NCBI GenBank assembly: GCA_014621425.1
Contig: JAANBB010000033.1
Coordinates: 62,001 to 126,000, forward strand
Reading direction: 5' to 3'
Length of the DNA stretch: 64,000 nucleotides
Source: Cylindrodendrum hubeiense
Taxonomy: Eukaryota > Ascomycota > Sordariomycetes > Hypocreales > Nectriaceae
This document shows positions 24,001-33,932 of the stretch, one piece after another. Position 1 is the stretch's first letter. The number at the start of each line of letters is the position of its first letter. Under the pieces are notes generated by a model. It saw nothing but the letters and a program-made list of their open reading frames with translations, was not told the origin of the DNA and ran no database searches. The translations under genes were made by a program, and so were the position numbers.

Positions 24001-24104
24001 CACGTGTTGTGGAAAGCGATGATGCAGTGTCGTCTCACAGCGACGGCCACAATGATGGAGCGGAGTTTGACCTCGACAGCTTTGATCTAGACACAGAGGA
24101 CTAG
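18086..24104 (+). CDS. NLR-like protein: alpha/beta-hydrolase-like, degenerate STAND NTPase, ankyrin repeats, ZZ finger
   Basis: Seven exons (18086-18354, 18415-18640, 18695-18757, 18806-18871, 18923-19382, 19447-23708, 23763-24104) sum to 5688 nt, 1895 residues. After a disordered acidic start, residues ~90-360 resemble the fungal DUF676-type alpha/beta hydrolase placed before NLRs (ITVHGIRDD; ICHDLGGTIVKEA; FLGTPHRFQS; HFVGHSF). The usual nucleophile Ser is Asp (~178). Residues ~415-620 look like a degenerate STAND NTPase: GNGNS (~426) replaces the P-loop, YPLIIFIGCFDQCP the Walker B and RIVLSTSTRD the sensor. Residues ~925-1700 are about twenty ankyrin-type units (e.g. GYTPLAIAVNKGN, NWTPLMWAARSGD). 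The C-terminus has a ZZ-type zinc finger (CGGC, CLQC, CFKC, then two His, ~1777-1825) and a long acidic tail. Likely a cytosolic sensor of non-self. Confidence 0.88.
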
Positions 24105-24496
24105 CGGATATCTCATGCACTAATTAGCAAGGCGCATAGCAGAATAAGTTTGATATTGACAGTAGCCAAGAGTACACCAGTTCGGGTCAAAGCCTTGATT
24201 GCATGTTCGGCAATATGTGGGGACACCCGAGGCCCGGGCTGATCGGCCCCGTTTCTCGATGCACATCCCCGCTTCCCCAGGATTTACAGGTTTAGGCAAC
24301 TCTCCGTCGGACTATTCCTATTGTTTGCGGGTCTATAATCATTGATTATGGCAACAGTCGATTTGCGTGAGATGTATATAATATTCGTGCTTTCCGTAGA
24401 TGAGAGATAAGCCTGCAACCGCACTGATCCCATGATTCCGCTTCCATCTCGCTGCAAACATCCAAGCAAAAGCAGTTTACTTCCAAAGCCTTCGCC
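24105..24496. other. Intergenic region
   Basis: Nearly 400 nt with no gene seen; contains the 3' region of the NLR-like gene and the promoter of the small membrane protein. Confidence 0.4.
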
Positions 24497-25000
24497 ATGA
24501 GACCCCAAAGCAACCACTCCTACCAAGTCCTCATTACCTCCGAAGAGGATAAATCCCAAGCCGAGAAGCGTCGGGTGTTATATCTGAGACCCTTTTTTCT
24601 CTTCTGGCTTAGCTCCTTCATCTTTGAGGTCACAATGCTGCTGGTCAGCATTGTCATGTTCTCGGGATTCCGGGACTTCTTTCCCCGATTTATGTGGACA
24701 ATTTTCTTCTGTCCCCTAGGAATGGGCGGAGCCATGGGAGGCCTTGTCAATTCTTTCATTGTCGATAAGCATTATGGCAGCAGGGCCGTTCATTTCTGTG
24801 CCCTTATGAGTCTCCTTGTCCTGGGCAGCTGCAATGATCTTTGTTACAACCTGGATCTCGTCTTCGGCTGGTTCGGCTCTCACGACCACTTCTGGTGGTG
24901 GCACGCGCGCTATCCTCTCATTTATGGCGTCGGGTTTGGGACTGGAAAGCTTCTGTTCACCGACAGGGGACAAGAGACGCTGTGTAGGTGGGGTATATGA
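24497..25000 (+). CDS. Small multi-pass membrane protein of unknown function
   Basis: 167 residues. A hydrophilic N-terminal ~30 residues (rich in Lys/Glu) precedes strongly hydrophobic segments at about residues 33-57, 66-90 and 97-120, then a Trp/His-rich loop (FGSHDHFWWWHARYP) and a final hydrophobic Gly-rich segment. I do not recognise a family. The start at 24497 follows a fungal-like leader. A further 3' exon is possible because the last 15 residues look less constrained, but no good splice pair was found. A longer opposite-strand frame (24716-25390) overlaps it and is judged a shadow. Confidence 0.5.
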   Translation: MRPQSNHSYQVLITSEEDKSQAEKRRVLYLRPFFLFWLSSFIFEVTMLLVSIVMFSGFRDFFPRFMWTIFFCPLGMGGAMGGLVNSFIVDKHYGSRAVHFCALMSLLVLGSCNDLCYNLDLVFGWFGSHDHFWWWHARYPLIYGVGFGTGKLLFTDRGQETLCRWGI

Positions 25001-25679
25001 AGATCGTATGACTCCTGTATCTGGATGCGCGGGGTTTAAGCATGATGCCGGCGCCACGCGAAAGTTCAGAGGCCGGAGATCTCGGTAGCCCTCGGCAAGA
25101 GGTGGTGGGTCCTGCGCGCCGCATGCTGTGGGAGGGTGTCGAGGCGCGTGTTGTCCAATTTGAGGGATCAGGGGACATGAGACAAAGCAATTCTGATAGG
25201 GTAGAGATAACACCATATGCACGTCATTAAATCGATCAAAGGAGTGCTTTATAATCTCAATACAAAGTTCCCGCTCAAGTGAAGAGCACAATCTCTTCAC
25301 AGGATCGGTGTAAGCTGGGTTTTTTTGCCCCAAACAGCACGACACATCTACTCGACAACTGTTCTCCATTGAAAATTGCCATGACTCCATCCATACCGAA
25401 ATTGAATAGAGATGTCAACATTTAGCATCTTACTACTATGACGTACCCATCGCACTGCCTGCCCCATACCCCCGGCATGTTTCTCATTCTTAGTGCCATC
25501 TCGAGTCATTTGCTGCAGGGAGCCTTGGCAAGCTTCAGCCGAGGTAGACCCACAAAAGACGCATTCCCCATCTTCCCCATCTTCCCCACGTGCCGAGTGG
25601 CATGATATAACAGTGTCTGAGGCGCGGCTACCTTGCCTTCTTCTGTGGACAGTTGTTTGTACCGACTACCATATCCATA
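25001..25679. other. Intergenic region with short CCCCATCTT repeat
   Basis: About 680 nt with no supported gene. A nine-nt unit (CCCCATCTT) is repeated about two and a half times near 25566-25590, inside the presumed leader or promoter of the thioesterase-like gene. Confidence 0.35.
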
Positions 25680-26648
25680 ATGGCCGTCACCCTGTCAGAA
25701 CAAGTTACCACCGAGCAGCTTGGGCCTGGAGAGTATGTCTCCAAGCTGTGCCCAATCCGGATGGGCAACGCCTTGCCCATTGCGTACGGAGGTTGCACCG
25801 CAGCAGTCGCCGTCAGCGCGGCCTGCTCAACCGTCCCGGAAAACCTGTCGCTGTACTCTGTACTTGGCCATTTCCTCGGACCTGCATCTATCGACCAGAA
25901 ACTGTATTGCAGTGTAACCAACACTAGAGACACTAGATCATTCGCCACGCGACGCGTCCAAGTAAAGCAAAAACAAAAAGACGGCACATTTCGCGTTTGC
26001 CTCGAACTTCTTGCCGACTTCCACGTCCAGGAACCCTCCCTACTTACCTACTCGGCGCCCCCCGAGTCAACATGGCCTAGGCCTGACGATTGTCCAACCG
26101 CTCAAGCCCAAGCGGAGACTCTAAAGGCTAGAGGAGTAGTCACCGAGAGCCAATACCAAGAGTTCGTCAAATCTTTCGGCGTGGCGGAAAAGTTCTTTGA
26201 GGCGAGGTATTGCGTCAATGGAGTCGCCGGCCAGACTCTCGCCGGCGTGTCGAAGCATACGACTACGACGCAAGACCAGCGACATATTACTGCCAAAACA
26301 TCCGCAGAGTGGCAGAGAACCAGGGAACCGCTTTCATCGCCTGCCGAGAACTTGGGGGCCCTGTCTTTCCTTATGGATGGGGCGCTTTCATTCTTGCCTC
26401 TGACCCACAATCATCTGTGGTTCGAAGACACAGCGGCTTGCTCAACCTTGGATTTCGCCCTGCGCATTTTTACTCCGGACATCAAGATGGATGCCTGGCA
26501 CCTTAGAGAGAGAACAACGTCCCGTGGAGGAAGTGGACGAACCTTCTCAGAAGGGAAGCTGTGGGACGAGCAAGGTAACTTGGTTGCGTCTATGAGTCAA
26601 CAGTCAATTCTTCGGATGAACAAAGGGTTTCAACCGTCAAATTTGTAG
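25680..26648 (+). CDS. Acyl-CoA thioesterase-like protein (double hot-dog)
   Basis: Single exon, 322 residues. It has the two-domain layout of TesB/acyl-CoA thioesterase II-like proteins. In the N-terminal hot-dog, YSVLGHFLGPASID and the strand RSFATRRVQVKQKQ match the family pattern (S...Y....A...D..l/R.....T). The C-terminal hot-dog contains HNHLWFED where bacterial TesB has DHSMWF, then WHLRERTT and SEGKLWDEQGNLVASMSQQ. The reaction would be hydrolysis of acyl-CoA to free acid and CoA, or a related acyl-binding role; catalytic residues cannot be fixed without alignment. I prefer the ATG at 25680 (MAVTLSEQ) to the one at 25653. Confidence 0.72.
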   Translation: MAVTLSEQVTTEQLGPGEYVSKLCPIRMGNALPIAYGGCTAAVAVSAACSTVPENLSLYSVLGHFLGPASIDQKLYCSVTNTRDTRSFATRRVQVKQKQKDGTFRVCLELLADFHVQEPSLLTYSAPPESTWPRPDDCPTAQAQAETLKARGVVTESQYQEFVKSFGVAEKFFEARYCVNGVAGQTLAGVSKHTTTTQDQRHITAKTSAEWQRTREPLSSPAENLGALSFLMDGALSFLPLTHNHLWFEDTAACSTLDFALRIFTPDIKMDAWHLRERTTSRGGSGRTFSEGKLWDEQGNLVASMSQQSILRMNKGFQPSNL

Positions 26649-27430
26649 TCAGCTGGTTACTTTCCCATACCCTGAGGGTTGTATCTTGAGCACCTTTTGT
26701 TTCGTCGTTCGGCTTTGCTGTTCGCTCCAGCTAATTATTTCATGTACGCGATTCGAGTTTCGGGGATAGCCGTGTATGATGAAGTTGCTAGAAGCGGCCG
26801 TTAGAGAAGTAGAGCAGTGATGTGATTATAGAACATTGTTACGATCGTGATTCGCTGCCAAGGTCTGAAGCCAAATTTGGCTGGAGCGCTGCGTTTTCAC
26901 TTAATAGGACAGTCAAGGTTTGCCGCCAAAAGTTCACGCTAAATTTCATGGCCTCTCCATGAGTGTCCATTCTACCTCACCGATATTACATCATTGCCTA
27001 ACACGGTCGGGAAACAGAAGTTCAACGAGAGCCTCCATTTTTATTTTAAAGTTATTGAGACAGTGCGATGAAAACAACCGTCCTTATTCACAAATATAGG
27101 CTCGAGTCTAGGGTGTGTGAAGATCATCGTCATCTCAGATCAAACTGCTTTCATCGTTGTTGATTCCGAGCCAGGTGACTTCTCCCCGCACGCCCCGGAA
27201 CCGATTCCGCATGTACCCCAATGGACGTCGTCAAATATCTCCCGTCAGGCGATGTCTCCTTCGGCCCCTCGAGGGTAGCACCGGATGGCCTCGGCATTTG
27301 ATATGAGATTGAATTGAGTTATCATGGAGTGCAAAAGGAAGCCATGTCCGGATAAATTGGCACAATACATAACACTCCCAGACCATCAGACCGAGAACAG
27401 GACATCTTTCCCCGATTCACTACATTAAAA
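26649..27430. other. Intergenic region
   Basis: Nearly 800 nt with no supported gene between the thioesterase-like gene and maiA; moderately AT-rich around 26950-27120. Confidence 0.4.
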
Positions 27431-28099
27431 ATGACAGACTACACTCTCTATTCGTACTTCAGATCTTCCTGTTCCACTCGACTTCGCATCGCCCTAAATC
27501 TGAAGTCGATTCCGTACGAAACGGTACCCGTCAATCTGCTCAAGAATGAACAGATGTCCGACGAGCACAAGGCTATCAACCCGTCTGCATCTGTCCCAGT
27601 ACTCGTATGCAATCAATCTCAGACCAGTTTCTTCAAGATCGGGCAATCTGTCGCTGCGCTGGAGTATCTGGACGAGCGACACCCCGAGACCCCGCTTCTT
27701 CCGCCACTGTCTGATCTCGAGGCCCGATCCTTGGTACGTTCGCTGGTGGAAATAGTATGCACGGATATCCAGCCGGTGACCAACCTTCGAATTATGCGCC
27801 GTGTGAGGGTATTGGGAGGAAATGCAGAGGAGTGGAATCGTCAGTTGATGACGGATGGCTTACGGGCTTACGAAGTCCTGGCGGAGAAGTCGGCTGGGAA
27901 ATATTCAGTGGCAGATGAGGTGTCCATGGCAGATGCTTGTCTAATTCCCGCCGTTTGGAATGCTGAGAGATTTGGAGTCGACATTTCGCAGTTCCCAACA
28001 GTGGAAAGGATTGCTGGGAATTTGAAGCAGCATCCGGCTGTGATTCAGGCTTCTTACTTTAATCAGCCAGATACGCCAGAAGAACTTAGGACAAAGTAG
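27431..28099 (+). CDS. maiA: Maleylacetoacetate isomerase (zeta-class GST)
   Basis: Single exon, 222 residues, full length for the family. It isomerises maleylacetoacetate to fumarylacetoacetate with glutathione, the penultimate step of phenylalanine/tyrosine breakdown. The zeta-class active-site motif is present as SSCSTRLRIALNLK (about residues 12-25), followed by INPSASVPVLV, which positions the cis-Pro, and the GSH-gamma-Glu contact region (here KIGQSVAALEYL, where most members have ITQSLAIIEYL). The C-terminal helical domain contains VSMADACLIPAVWNA. It converges with fumarylacetoacetase, which uses its product; stop codons are 103 nt apart. The usual Gln-Ser core of the GSH site is intact, so it is probably active. 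Confidence 0.9.
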   Translation: MTDYTLYSYFRSSCSTRLRIALNLKSIPYETVPVNLLKNEQMSDEHKAINPSASVPVLVCNQSQTSFFKIGQSVAALEYLDERHPETPLLPPLSDLEARSLVRSLVEIVCTDIQPVTNLRIMRRVRVLGGNAEEWNRQLMTDGLRAYEVLAEKSAGKYSVADEVSMADACLIPAVWNAERFGVDISQFPTVERIAGNLKQHPAVIQASYFNQPDTPEELRTK

Positions 28100-28202
28100 A
28101 TGGATGATCAAGTTAGTAATTTCCATACTTCAACGAAAAAGAAAGTCTTGGTAAATCGTTGCATTTTTTCCTTTCCAGTTCCTGGAAGAGCCAAGTCTAT
28201 CG

Positions 28203-29544
28203 CTAGAATAAAGGAAGTGGGGCTTGAATTGTGCCCGACACCTCGCCAAAGCCGACTATAGAATCGCCGCTGCCGAATGAACCACGAATGACTAGAGTAT
28301 CGCCGTCTTGGATAAACTTGCGCTCCTCGCCACCTTCGAGCTTCAAGGGAATTTTACCGCCCTTGGTCTGCTCCAGGATACTACCCTCCGTGCCCGACTC
28401 AGTCCCCGAAATTGTGCCAGAGCCGAGTAAGTCACCAGGGCGCAGGTTGCACCCAGTGATGGTGTGGTGTGCAATCATTTGTGCCCACGACCACAGGAGG
28501 TTTCTGGAGTTTGTTCGGCTAATGGTGGTCTTTTTGCCGGCCGCAGCTGCGAGTTTTGATTAGCACGTTCTGAAGCAAGCAGTTGAAATGGACGATGATT
28601 GCCAACTTACTGATGATGTCGACTTCTAGATCGATTCCCAAGACGTTGTCCTTGGAGTCCTGCTTCAGATAGGGCAACAACTCTGTGTCATTGGTGATAC
28701 CCGGACCTTTTGATGCCTCAAGTGCGTCGGCAAGAATCACCCAAGCACTGATGCTAGTGCCCATATTCTTGGCCGTGAAGGGACCGAGAGGAACATATTC
28801 CCAGGCCTGCACGTCTCGTGCACTCCAGTCATTCATCAGCACGTAGCCAAAGATGTGCTGCTCAGCATCATTTACCGACACCGGAGCTCCTAGTGAGTTC
28901 TCGCGGCAGATGAACATGCCCATCTCCAATTCGAGATCAAGCTTGTCGCACGGCGCCAGCGTAGGGTTCGTGTCGCCCGGTCGCAGAATCTGACCCCAGG
29001 GGCGGCGGATGGGTGTGCCGGATACGACGACACTGCTCGCGCGGCCGTGATAGGCCACGGGCAAGTGCGTGTAATTGGGCTGCAGAGCGTTGGCGGGGCC
29101 ACGGAACATGACGCCGACGTTGTATGCATGGTTCTTCCCCGCGTAGAAGTCGGTGTAATCCCCGATCGCCAAGGGAAGGTGGTTCTTCACTTCAGATCGT
29201 TGTAGGACTGCCGCTTCCCGGAGCTGCTGGTTGTCTTTGAGAAGCTCCGGGTGCTTGGTGTCTGCAGCCAGCACAGACTGGAGATAGCTGCGGGTGGCTT
29301 GATGGAACGGGCGGCCAAGGGCTGCGAAGGCATTCAGAGTGGTCGACGCGAAACAATCGGCGCGCTCCTGGACCTTTGGCGAGGCAGAAAAGCCCCCACC
29401 GCTTCCGAACGCTCGAAGATCTAAGACATGGTCGCCGATGGCGATTGCAGGTCTGGGAGTCTGGTCGGCAGCTGTGGTGATGATGCCAAAGGGGATGTTG
29501 GCGATGGAGAAATGGGAGCCGGTGGGAATAGGTAACCAAGACAT
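28203..29544 (-). CDS. fahA: Fumarylacetoacetase
   Basis: Two exons (29544-28611 and 28546-28203; intron 64 nt) give 425 residues, normal for the family. It hydrolyses fumarylacetoacetate to fumarate and acetoacetate. The N-terminal SH3-like domain is followed by the catalytic domain: YTDFYAGKNHAYNVGVMFRG, catalytic His in VAYHGRASSVV, DLELEMGMF (metal-binding acidic residues) and MNDWSARDVQAWEYVPLGPF. The second exon carries CNLRPGDLLGSGTISG and the C-terminal GFGEVSGTI region. All key motifs are intact. It pairs with maiA in a convergent arrangement. Homogentisate dioxygenase, 4-hydroxyphenylpyruvate dioxygenase and the cluster regulator, which accompany this pair in Aspergillus, were not seen in the window. 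Confidence 0.95.
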
Positions 29545-30313
29545 CGTAACGGTGAGAACAAATCAATCAATCTCGCTTGGAATTGCTCGAATATCTCGAT
29601 TCTGACACGGCGGAGGAAGCAAAAGCACAAGACGCTCGACGCACTGAAGACGTCACTCACTTGTAGTCGCAGCCCAAGCCGCGGCAAGCCGAATCCACGG
29701 GCCAGCTGCCGAGTGGGGCCGGGCGGAAATCCACCCGCAGTCGGTCGCATTTAGGCCTCAATCAGCCGAGCCGGCTTTTTCCAGGCGTCTTCGGCACAAC
29801 TACGACCAAGCATGAGTGTTATTTGTCTCGGGTTAACAATGCACGCATTTCTTGGTCTTCAGTTCCGCACCTACGGCCAAGAATTCGTTACAAATCATCC
29901 GTATACTGCAAACTCGAACAGGGACCAAAGAAGGACCGAACACTGGCCTCGTCTCCGATTCCGCCTGTCTCCGATTCCGCCCTCTCCGATTCCGCGCGGC
30001 GGTCGTCGATTCCGTGGATGCGTTTCTTGCTCCTGTCAGCTCCTCATCACAGCACACACCATTATCTCATAGAGATATTATTTTCATCCGCTAATATCGT
30101 GCACGAGCTGAATGTAGAATCGGAGCATCCGTTCAAGATCTTGGAGTGTCGAAATAGCGAAGTTAACTTCTCCGACGTTGTAGCCGAATATAGTGAAAGC
30201 GCGACTGGAGCACGATGGTACACGACTCGTAATTAAATATTAATGGATTATTAAGGCACTATCGTAGGGTTCTAGCGATGAGACTAGGTCTATTACTTCA
30301 TGTGTTATTCCTT
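29545..30313. other. Intergenic region upstream of fahA
   Basis: Contains the fahA promoter and a small tandem repeat (29952-30013); no gene supported. Confidence 0.4.
29952..30013. repeat. Degenerate tandem repeat with CCGATTCCG core
   Basis: The core CCGATTCCG occurs at 29955, 29971 and 29986, with a weaker copy (TCGATTCCG) near 30006, giving a period of 15-20 nt. No coding or transposon context is evident. Confidence 0.6.
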
Positions 30314-31009
30314 CTACATGAGCCTGGTTCTTTTGGCTTGATGCGTCTCTGTGACAGCACCAGATGCCCCAAGTCTTCGAGGCGGCTGGCAGTGGTATCG
30401 CTGATTGTCCCCTCGGACCCAAACTTCAAAGTCTTGCCACGTGATATCTTTGAGGTTGCCTCCCCGATCATTGATGACATAGAAGATCCATCGTTGTTTA
30501 ACATGCCCTTCCAGCCAGCTGCTAGCATACAGCATACGGTGCAAGCCATGTTTGAAGAATTGGGGTTGTAACAGGAAAATACTATTGAGGTCCATGAGAT
30601 ACATCTGTAATTCCATCCATGACTTTCCGCTATAGCGAGGGTTCCGCAGCAGTGGTGGTTCCCAGCCAGTCCTGGGTGATTGCGGGTCATCATCTTCCTC
30701 ATCGCTGCGACGTAGCACGGTTGGTCGTGCCTCTGTATTTTCCCGACACGAATCAAAAGTCGGTTCTTTTCCAGCTTCGATCAACTCGAGCCACTTCCGC
30801 TTGCGTTGAATCCGGTGCTCCCTCTGTAGGATCTCGATGCGACGATCCAGCTCTTCCTCCTCGTTGAAGCGGGGGTCGGTCGTGGGGCTGTTAGTGACAG
30901 CAGTCGCAGGCTGATCGTCTTGAATAGTCGAAGTAGTTGCTTCCTCCATGGTGTTATCCTGCGAACTTGTAGCGGCAGAAGGAGTAGATCGAGTGTTCTT
31001 TTTGGCCAT
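30314..31009 (-). mobile_element. Retroelement gag-like fragment
   Basis: A 231-codon frame. The N-terminal half is disordered and Thr/Asp/Glu-rich, then a basic coiled stretch (RRIEILQREHRIQRKRKW). The C-terminal half has the gag-type pattern: PRYSGKSWMELQMYLMDL, a run near LHRMLYASSWLEGHVKQRW, then ITWQDFEVWV, matching the fungal/Ty3-like gag motif in which a tract is bound, lengthened by a short helix and closed by W..F. The C-terminus breaks off into low-complexity sequence, and no zinc knuckle, protease or reverse transcriptase follows, so it is a relic. The 5' side (31015-31139, minus strand) contains a CACTATATATTTGAATG stretch that could be the TATA region of a long terminal repeat; no second copy of that segment was found. 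Confidence 0.5.
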
Positions 31010-31502
31010 AGTTGTCTGTCTGAATATTCTACTAACTTCACGGGTTTAAGAGAGATCAGCGCGTCAGTGCACAACATTCAAATATATAGTGAAGAGGGTA
31101 GCGTAACTATTAGGGTAGCTAACGCACAGTGTTAGACAACAAGGTCGGACAGTAAAGTCAGCTCTGCATATGCCCGGGTCTGACCGTGGTTGCGATGAAA
31201 CCTTGATCAAACTCAACAACTTAGATTGTCCGACGGTCGCGCTAGACGTCATGACTCTTAGCTCCAAGGGTTCAGTGTCAGATCCTGACGCAGGGCTTGC
31301 GGCTGCTACCGCCAATGTGGCAGGAGGACCAGGAACATTTGTTCGCCGTAGCCGTGGCTCACTCGTCTACTTACGGGATACCTCCACGACTGATATTCAA
31401 CCCAGGTTTAATACGTAGCACAGAGTCAACATGGCTACAACAAGTCCAAAAGATCGGGAAATGGCAGTGATACTCGTCCAGCGATGTTGGCACTATCTTC
31501 TT
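31010..31502. other. Intergenic region, possible LTR remnant
   Basis: Just under 500 nt. The part nearest the gag-like frame (31015-31139) is AT-rich with a TATA-like element on the minus strand and a TGTCTAACA-like start, as expected for a terminal repeat, but no direct-repeat partner was seen. Confidence 0.3.
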
Positions 31503-33503
31503 TTAACAACCCTTCGTCGATTGAAACACGGCATGGTCCCAAATCCCTTCCGCCAGATTTTCGTACTGAAGGTTAACAGGCCAAGCAATCCTTATCAATC
31601 GACTTTTGGCCTCAGTCCATCGAGTAACGCCTGTCTTTTGAATCCACTTTCCGATGAAATCGTTATAATATGGCTGGATGGCCTGCACCCTTTCCTGAGT
31701 GCATTTATGATCTCTGGCCAGGCTAAATGCCCCCACGAAAGCCCTCCAAAGCCAAAAGTCTGATGCCAGCGTATTCACAGGCTCCATCATGTAATGGAAT
31801 CGGTCAAGGTCTTGTTTGAGAATGAGCAGCACTCGACGATGAATCCTGCTTTCCAGTGGCTGGCCAGCGTTCCACAAGCCTAATATTCCGTTGAGATACA
31901 GACTTGTGGCGGAGCATACCCCTGACCATGAGGCCATCATCATGTCTAAACCCGAGCGTCCCGCCGCCTTTTCGCCATCGGTAGACATGGAAAGCACATG
32001 CGAGTTGACGAAGGCAAGCATCAACCTGGTAGGTGCGCCGTCCAGCCAGAGTTGATCTAGAGACCCTCCAACGTTGCTCGTGGAGACAAAGTCTGCTCTT
32101 CGTCTCAGGGCAAACATTTTTGTAATTTGCCTTACGCATTCAATTATGCCGAATCCATTGATGTCTCGGAACACAGTACTTGGTGGAGGCGGGCTGAAAA
32201 AGGCAGGAAACAGTCGTATGGCCTTCAGCCTAGTTTCCAACCCGCGAACCTCTTCTTTGTGCCACTTGTGCATGAGAAACTCTACCTCCGAAGGGTCTGG
32301 CTTGATCTTAGTTCCTGATGGCTGTGCACTTATAATAGTATCCTTCAGACGACTTTTGACGCCGTGCACGAAGTTGTATGCCCTTTCAATCTGGTTATTA
32401 AACAAGGCTATTTTGCCGGGGGGGATCAACTCACAGGATGAAATATCTATTGGCAAGCTCATCCTCGAGACTGTTATCGGGTTGACCTTGTAGCGCCAAA
32501 GGCTTATAGAGGTCCATGAACCTCGTCAAGCCGTCAAGATGAGTCTCGGCTATTATCACATCGCCCAGACCACACTAAGCAACGTCAATGGCTTTTCGTG
32601 TTTTGGGGCTGACAAAACTCTCACCTCAGTAAAAACGAGTGTAGATATCTCTCTTATACACGCTGCAGCCATCCTTGGTTGAATGTCTCTTAGCCATCCA
32701 TTAACGAGGCGCATGGCTTCGACTTTGTGAACGAGGAATGTTGACTCATAGTTTTGCAGTTCGCCTGACTTCCAAGCATAATGCAATCCCGCAATAAGAA
32801 GAGCATTTCTAAGTGCGTCCGGGCTTTGAATTGCAAGCGACAGACTGGATCAAACGATAGTAAATACAGGCTCCTGAGAAAAGGGGCCATGAGACGTACC
32901 AGTCGTTTCTTTTATGCGTTGTGCTATAGCCGAGAGTGTCTTCCGAGTTAATAACTACATTCGCGCACGGAAATGTGAGTGGTTCTGCCATACGGCTAGG
33001 ATTAAGCACGTTGATTGCTCACAGTAACTTAAAAGCTCAGTCGATTTAAACGGCATGTTGTTTGGAAGGCAATGAAAAGGGTCTATCTTGGCAGACAACG
33101 CAACGGGCAGCTTCCCCGTGTGAGACGTCCAAGGCTGTTGTTCACCTGGCAGCCATTTCTTCCGACGTTCCCGGAGGGGGACGCCCTGGGGAGGAAATTC
33201 ACAGCATCTCTCTGCGGTCGAGCAATTGGCACTAGCAGCAGGACGGTTAGCGACACACGTCACCCCACGGCTAGGTATGCTCATGTCCGTAAGACGGCAT
33301 GGGCTGCAGCTTATCCGGGTATTTGGCCCGAAAGGGAAGTGTTGGGGTGTGACGGACCAAATCGGTCGATTCTCATCGCATTTAAGGTGTTTTTGCCTGC
33401 AGGTAAGACACCCGGTCCGACTGCGCGCGTAGGGCTTTCGGGGTCTCAGCGCAACGTCCACGTCTCCGGTGCGCTCTGCTGGTGTATAGGAAATGAAAGA
33501 CAT
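31503..33503 (-). CDS. Zn(II)2Cys6 transcription factor (fungal-specific TF domain 2 type)
   Basis: The N-terminus carries the binuclear zinc cluster, split by a 126-nt intron (33232-33357): CLTCRQKHLKCDENRP in exon 1 and, after joining, CANCSTAERCCEF, spacing C-x2-C-x6-C-x6-C-x2-C. A basic linker PLRERRKKW follows. Later exons contain the LHYAWKSGELQNYESTFLVHKVEAMRLVNGWL-type helix region (32690-32820, minus), and the C-terminal exon (32462-31503 frame) is long, ending FQSTKGC. I see four or more introns but resolve only the first exactly; splice positions between about 33000 and 32430 are approximate. It is divergent from the SDR gene at 33933 (430 nt apart), so it may regulate that gene; this is inference. 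Confidence 0.75.
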
Positions 33504-33932
33504 CGGTCAGTTGTCTTGCCACTTGATGCAGCCAACGATTCGGAATGGTCGGAGTCCTTGAGAAGGTGTATTCTGTCCGATTGTGTTGTGGGCCGATGCA
33601 TTTGGTGGCTTGCTGAGGCGCGTTGAGGTGCGAAATTTGTCAGATCCAGGGGATGTTAAGGTGTCCATAAGGCGTCAGCACTAAATTCGCGACCAGATAC
33701 GTCACAGACACGGACCAAAAAAACATACCAAACCGCTTTGGGACAAATACTCGGAACCCTGGCAAGGCAAGGCCATCATCAAGTCTGATGATACAGATTA
33801 GTAGAAAGTCGAATTCCTATTTAATGTTTCTGATGTCTGGCGTCTTTGTGCTTTAATCACCAACTCAGCTCCTCTTCATTCTTCCACAGAAGACTCATCC
33901 CAAAAGCATTCCCGCTACCAACCGCAGCAACT
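33504..33932. promoter_or_regulatory. Divergent promoter of Zn(II)2Cys6 regulator and SDR
   Basis: About 430 nt between two outward-facing start codons, with no other gene; a shared control region is likely. Confidence 0.4.

Noticed and set aside
24716..25390. 224-codon minus-strand frame opposite the small membrane protein
   Set aside because: It has no recognisable domain, and it is antisense to a frame with clear membrane segments.
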